From assembly GCF_026745355.1 (NCBI RefSeq), contig NC_079210.1, positions 13,904,196 through 13,968,195 on the forward strand: a stretch of DNA of 64,000 bases. Reading direction: 5' to 3'. The stretch comes from Beta vulgaris subsp. vulgaris (Eukaryota; Streptophyta; Magnoliopsida; Caryophyllales; Amaranthaceae). The translations under genes were made by a program, and so were the position numbers. The notes under the pieces were generated by a model. That model made no database searches. It saw nothing but the letters and a program-made list of their open reading frames with translations, and was not told where the DNA came from. Shown here one piece after another: positions 58,540-64,000 of this stretch; positions within the stretch are counted from its first letter, which is position 1, and every line of letters starts with the position of its first letter.

Positions 58540-59878
58540 TCTCGATTCTCAACTTAAGTCACTCAACTCAAGTTCCCAACAACTGACGTTTTCTCTCAAA
58601 CTTCACTCGAAGTTCCTTTCTCTTTCTCTTTCTCTTTCTCTTGCTTCACTCAAAGCTTTCTTACACTTACAAGAGTTCACTCAAACCCTTTTTCTCAAAA
58701 ATACACTTTATAAAATAATGGAAGAGTAATAAACTCGATTAATGTAAGTATGAATTCTCTTAAGGAAAAGGCACTGACACTTTAGATAACTTAGGACAAA
58801 TTAACTAAGTCAGACACAATTTTACTCAAATGAATTAGGCGCCTATTTATAGACAATTAAGCTAAGACATGATTTCCACTAACTTAGACCATTATCACAT
58901 GTTCTCCATGATATTTAATTAATTAATTAAATTAAATTAATTATTCCATGTCATGTAAAGTATCCACTAATCCATTACTTCAATTCATAGAAGCAGTAAC
59001 ACATTACGTGGTTTTTGCAAAACTTGGAGAATAATTAAACTTATTTAATTAAATTAAATACTTGGAGGATAATTAACTTAAGCCACTAAATCCACTAACT
59101 ACATAAAACATGTAGCAGTAAACCTTAGGCGTGTAATCTAGATTTTAAGAAATAAATAAATAAAATACTTTAGCTAGTTTTTAGGAAAATATCTTTTTCA
59201 AAATCTTTTATAAAACCGGAAAACAGTTTTTATTTTTCAAAAATCCGAAACATTTTGAAAACCGGAAATAATAAATTTTTGGAAAACTAAATCTTTTAAA
59301 TAAAATATAAAAGATAAAATATATATATTAAAAAGATAATATTTGAAAATCAGTTAATTTAAAATCAGAAAATCTTTTTAAAATCTTTTTCCTAACAAAC
59401 TTAAACTAACTTCCTAAAATAATGGATCTTAGTCAAAATATCCCTAAAAACTCTAACAACTATATTGGGCACACAATTATCTTAGGCGCACAATATTAGT
59501 CACTTAAAAGTTCCTAAATTAGTTTTAAATCTTGTTCCCTAATTATTAAGTCTTGTTCCTTAGCCTTGTTCCTATAGTGCCAGGTCTGTTCCTTTCATGG
59601 GAACAGAACCAAGTTCCTTTGAGAATTCACCACGAACTTAATAAAGCTTTTACTCAACCTTAACAAGAAGATTAATAAATACCCTAATGTATTCTAATCT
59701 TCATTCCATGCTTGATTCTTCATCTCTCGAACATCTTTACTTCGATCTTGATTAATTTTCCGCTTTAATCTTCAATCAAGTATTCTCTTAGCTCGAGCAT
59801 GAATTACCTTGCAACACCATAAATAAAATACACTATGTCTTTTGTGGTTAGGTCATCTTCAAAACTCAAGGGTCAACA
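58540..59878 (-). repeat. Truncated Copia LTR
   Basis: Matches the Copia LTR from CTCGATTCTCAACTTAAG to its CAACA end, so about 240 bp of the R/U5 side are missing. Carries its own indels relative to the other three copies. Preceded by unrelated DNA without a TSD. Confidence 0.95.
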
Positions 59879-60056
59879 ATTTCCCCCTTTTTGAAGATGG
59901 CAACAAAAGGCATATACTAAAATAATACACATAAGTCATATAAAAATAATTTTAACAAAGTATGTAACCAAGTTAAATCAAATATTATAGACTCGTTATT
60001 TATTTTGTAAAGTCGAATTATGAGAACATAATCCATGACAAAATATTATAGACTCG
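59879..60056 (-). other. Copia internal fragment and filler at a rearrangement junction
   Basis: Starts with the polypurine tract and about 120 bp of internal 3' region. AATATTATAGACTCG then occurs twice (about 59986-60000 and 60042-60056), enclosing about 40 bp of unrelated filler. The second copy runs straight into hAT 1 sequence. Confidence 0.8.
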
Positions 60057-60257
60057 GGCCGAATTTTTGTGTCCAAAGCCCGCTATTTCGGGCTTAAATT
60101 AGCGGGCTTTTGCGGGCCAAAATGGGTCGGGCCAAAAAATAGACGAAAAAATCGTTTTTGGCTTGCCCAAAGCCAAAACAAATACGGCCGGGACGAAAAT
60201 TTTTGCCCAAAACCCGGCCCAAAAGTGGGCTGGGCCGGGCCAAAATTATCACCTCTA
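60057..60257. mobile_element. hAT MITE 1, duplicate, left end missing
   Basis: Keeps the right TIR (ATTATCACCTCTA) and the TTGTGTAG target copy at 60258-60265. The left 80 bp or so are cut off at the duplication breakpoint. Confidence 0.9.
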
Positions 60258-60522
60258 TTGTGTAGCATATTGATTTATTTATTGTTTTATAGTTGATACA
60301 TTTATAGTTAAGTTGGTTTGGAGTTAACGTTAACCTTGTTATTTGGTTTTAAAGTTACTTTGTTATTTATTAAATTTTAATTCTAAAGTTAGTTATATGT
60401 TTTTTGCTGCAAAATTCTAAATAAGTCGATACGTTATCACACGGATGATAATGCTTTGATGATTCTCTAGTATTTTATTTGAAAAGTATTTTTGGAAAAG
60501 AGAAAATTATCAAGGTGTTACA
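60258..60522 (+). repeat. Solo LTR 3' end, duplicate
   Basis: Ends GGTGTTACA followed by AAATA, as at 19615. A local difference (TTATTTGGTTTTAAAGTTAC) marks it from the first copy. Confidence 0.9.
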
Positions 60523-60847
60523 AAATATGTTTTAGGGTCTCAATATCAGTGTTACAAATAATACAAGTTTGCTCATAATTGATCCCAATTTTCTATAAAT
60601 TCTCACAAGTCATCAACCTTTATCTAAGTTCAAGCCAAGTGATGAAAATGCTCTTAGGAGGGGAGGGATTGTTACAAATAAGCTTCATCTAGCTCACTTT
60701 CTCAAATACTCCTTTGAGCTCATGGTACATTTTCTAAATGGAGAAATGAGATTATTTAAGTAGACTTAGACGCTCTGACAGCTGTCGGAAGTGCTTTAAA
60801 GCCTTAAATATCTTCCTTACGACCCATGGAACTTGTGCAGGGACTTC
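60523..60847 (-). pseudogene. LINE 1 ORF2 C-terminal piece, duplicate
   Basis: Copy of 19616-19940 with the same stops, ending at the GGGACTTC target copy (60840-60847). Confidence 0.9.
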
Positions 60848-61301
60848 TATAGTCGGCAAAACAAACTCGTACCCGTTGACCCGACCTAAAATATGCGATC
60901 GAGACCCATATCCCACCCGAAATATAACCGAAACCGAAATAACCCGACCTGAAAGTAAAATAGACACGAACCTACCCGACCCGGAAGTGACCGACTCGAA
61001 TTGACTCGACAATGATGACCCGAATCCGACTCGAAAAGTTGTCATATTAGTTACTTTTTAAACAAATTTAAGGAAAAAATTATGAAATACTATATATGAT
61101 TTATCCAATGTCCATTAATTATAACTTACTCTCATTAGTCTTATATGTGTGTTATTTGTTTGCGAGATTGAAAACCCGATTCAACCCGACCCAATATGCC
61201 CCAAAATCTCATGCACCCGAGATGGACCCGTACCCTGACGTAACCCAACACAAAGTTGACCCGATCATGACCCGACCTGGATGACTCGTTTGCCGCCTCC
61301 A
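60848..61301. mobile_element. hAT MITE 2, duplicate
   Basis: 454 bp, as in the first copy, with GGGACTTC on both sides (60840-60847 and 61302-61309). Confidence 0.9.
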
Positions 61302-61309
61302 GGGACTTC

Positions 61310-62033
61310 CATTGTTTTAAGGTTCCTACTTTCAATATAGTACCTATAAAATCCATTGGATCTAAGCTCGATCTTTCTTTTGAGGTAGATACCAAAATAA
61401 TTTGTAAATGGCAGCAACATTCTGAATCTTGATGTATATTATGTTCCAGCCCCCAACAACTGTAGGCAAACACAAATATTCCTAAGCCACCAAGACTCTT
61501 TCGGACATATGAGAGCTACATGTCCACATAATTGATTTAGAATTATTTTCAGCACCTTTTGAGGAATCATAAATACTTTACACTAGTGGGATTGGATTTC
61601 AAGGATAATTGATTTTATAAGTTGGATTCTTCCCTCATAATAAAGTAGTTTCAAATCCCAACAATCAATTGTATTTATCTTCTTGATTAGATGTTGGTAT
61701 TGCATGACTTTGAGTTTCCTAGAAGAGAGGGGAACACTCAAATACTTAAAGGGAAGCTCACCTTTGCTCCAACCAAAAGTACTCAGAATTTCTTCCTGGA
61801 TATGACGTTGGATAATTGACACCACCAAAATAAATAGAACTCTTTGCAGCATTAGCCATAAGACTAAATAAAGAAGAATAATCAAGGAAAGCAGCATGCA
61901 ATTGTTATATAGAAGTTAAATCTCCTCTTGCAAACAACAAGTCATCAGCAAAGAAAACATGTGTGAAATTCAACTTTTTACATCTGGGATAAAAGTGATA
62001 ATCCTTGTTGAAGTGCAATCCCAACATACATCT
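61310..62033 (-). pseudogene. LINE 1 RT C-terminal piece, duplicate
   Basis: Copy of 20403-21131 with FFADD and the same in-frame stops, five bases shorter through small deletions near 61492 and 61532. Ends with CATCT at 62029-62033. Confidence 0.9.
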
Positions 62034-62352
62034 TGTTGTATAATATGAGCACTATAAGAGGGGGGGTGAATTATAGTGAGAGAATAAGCTATACTTTTTG
62101 CGGAATTAAAATAAACTTGGGAACAAACAATGGGAACACGAGAGATTTTACGAGGAAAAACTTCCTAGGCCTAGTAGGAAGAAACAACCTCGACCACAAG
62201 GGATTTTAAACAACTTTCCACTATAATAGGCCAAAAAACTCTGATTACAACCTATTACTTTTCTCTCGATTCTCAACTTAAGTCACTCAACTCAAGTTCC
62301 CAACGACAGTTCCCAACAACTGACGTTTTCTCTCAAACTTCACTCGAAGTTC

Positions 62353-62383
<31 letters not shown>

Positions 62384-63615
62384 GCTTCACTCAAAGCTTT
62401 TCACACTTACAAGAGTTCACTCAAACCCTTTTTCTCAAAAATACACTTTATAAAATAATGGAAGAGTAATAAACTCGATTAATGTAAGTATGAATTCTCT
62501 TAAGGAAAGGCACTGACACTTTAGATAACTTAAGACAAATTAGCTAAGTCAGACACTTTGGTGTGACTAATAAAGTCAGACACAATTTTACTCAAATGAA
62601 TTAGGCGCCTATTTATAGACAATTAAGACAAGACATGATTTCCACTAACTTAGACCATTATCACATGTTCTCCATGATGTTTAATTAATTAATTAAATTA
62701 AATTAATTATTCCATGTCATGTAAGTATCCACTAATCCACTACTTCACTTCATAGAAGCAGTAACAATTACGTGGTTTTTGCAAAACTTGGAGAATAATT
62801 AAACTTATTTAATTTAATTAAATACTTGGAGGATAATTAACTTAAGCCACTAAATCCACTAACTACATAAACGTGTAATCTAGATTTTAGGAAATAAATA
62901 AATAAAATACTTTAGCTAGTTTTTAGGAAAAATATCTTTTTCAAAATCTTTTATAAAACCGGAAAAAAGTTTTTTTATAAATAAAATCCGAAACATTTTG
63001 AAAACCGGAAATAATAATTTTTGAAAACTAAATCTTTTAAATAAAATATAAAAGATAAATATATATTTTAAAAAGATAATATTTGAAAATCAGTTATTTA
63101 AAATCAGAAAATCTTTTAAAATCTTTTCCTAACAAACTTAAACTAACTTCCTAAAATAATGGATCTTAGTCAAATTATCCCTAAAAACTCTAACAACTAT
63201 ATTGGGCACACAATTAACTTAGGCGCACAATATTAGTCACTTAGAAGTTCCTAAATTAGTTTTAAGTCTTGTTCCCTAATTATTAAGTCTTGTTCCTAAG
63301 CCTTGTTCCTATAGTGCCAGGTCTGTTCCTTTCATGGGAACAGAACCAAGTTCCTTTGAGAATTCACCACGAACTTAATAAAGCTTTTACTCAACCTTAA
63401 CAAGAAGATTAATAAATACCCTAATGTATTCTAATCTTCATTCCATGCTTGATTCTTCATCTCTCGAACATCTTTACTTCGATCTTGATTAATTCTCCGC
63501 TTTAATCTTCAATCAAGTATTCTCTTAGCTCGAGCATGAATTACCTTGCAACAACATAAATAAAATATACTATGTCTTTTGTGGTTAGGTCATCTTCAAA
63601 ACTCAAGGGTCAACA
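62034..63615 (-). repeat. Copia LTR, duplicate of the 3' LTR
   Basis: 1582 bp, complete. The LINE flank with CATCT on the left equals that of the 21132 copy. It lacks the CATGTAGCAGTAAACTTTAG segment found in the 5' LTR near 62875. Confidence 0.95.
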
Positions 63616-64000
63616 ATTTCCCCCTTTTTGAAGATGGCAACAAAAGGCATATACTAAAAATAATACATATACTAAAAATAATACGCATAAGTCATATAAA
63701 AATAATTTTAACAAAGTATGTAACCAAGTTAAATTAAGTATTATAGACTGTAAAAAAATTTACTCTGATTTGCCTTATCTTTCCCCCTTTGGCATCTTCA
63801 AAAACATAGTCCACGATTTCAAAAAGATGAATATTATTCACTAAACACATCACACCACCAAACTTGTAAGAAATAAGTTGGTTAGTATAAGCAAATAAAG
63901 CATTCAACTCTCAAAAACCGCAATCCAAGAATATTAGCCATTCATTTAGACGCACACATGCAAAAAGATCAAACTTAGAATTAGCAAATTAATAAGTTCC
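63616..64000 (-). other. Copia internal 3' region, duplicate, cut by the window edge
   Basis: Polypurine tract, then DNA matching 22731-23100. Its first 130 bp also share TAATACGCATAAGTCATATA and GTATGTAACCAAGTTAAAT with the fragment at 59879; those words are absent from the 22.7-kb copy. No ORF within the visible part. Confidence 0.85.

Larger units (their letters stand above)
60057..64000 (+). repeat. Direct duplicate of 19.15-23.1 kb
   Basis: Collinear with the region starting near 19155 at an offset of about 40.9 kb. It includes part of hAT 1, the 3' end of the solo LTR, LINE 1, hAT 2, LINE 1, the CATCT junction, the Copia 3' LTR and internal DNA to the window edge. Differences are few, mostly single substitutions and short indels. 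Confidence 0.95.

Overview
The window is plant nuclear DNA, almost certainly from a eudicot with a TE-rich genome. It is AT-rich and intron-bearing, and it holds one recognisable host gene followed by about 55 kb of nested transposons. No rRNA, tRNA, CRISPR array or bacterial-type operon was seen. The species cannot be fixed from the sequence.

Region 1 (1-8640): a YKT6-type R-SNARE gene on the minus strand. Five exons are visible and code for 183 residues. The last exon, expected to carry the C-terminal cysteine lipidation motif, lies off the left edge. Intron 2 is 5.6 kb and holds a Harbinger-type MITE, a local duplication and long homopolymer runs.

Region 2 (9005-15892): a Stowaway-type MITE containing two further insertions. 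One is a 5.3-kb mariner with a DD39D transposase (broken by frameshifts), a tandem-repeat array and a second, convergent ORF. The other is a 1.2-kb PIF/Harbinger element with a transposase remnant.

Region 3 (about 16.4-53.8 kb): one minus-strand L1-type LINE split into eight pieces by seven direct insertions. These are a solo Gypsy-type LTR, two hAT elements, an 11.1-kb Copia element, two CACTA elements and a second mariner. Four more elements sit inside those guests. All eleven have perfect target-site duplications, and at five junctions the LINE reading frame closes when the guest and one TSD copy are removed.

Region 4 (53.8-58.5 kb): a second truncated LINE on the plus strand, a hAT element and a Harbinger transposase remnant with a recognisable intron.

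Region 5 (58.5-64.0 kb): a partial Copia LTR, a short filler, and a direct-repeat copy of 19.15-23.1 kb. The copy includes the same LTR/LINE junction, so it arose by duplication (in the genome or in the assembly) and not by a second insertion.

The observation I rate highest is that both mariners share one layout: transposase, then a large tandem array, then a second roughly 110-codon ORF that starts near the far TIR behind a pyrimidine-rich leader and points towards the transposase. Apart from YKT6, all recognised genes belong to transposons, and most are broken.
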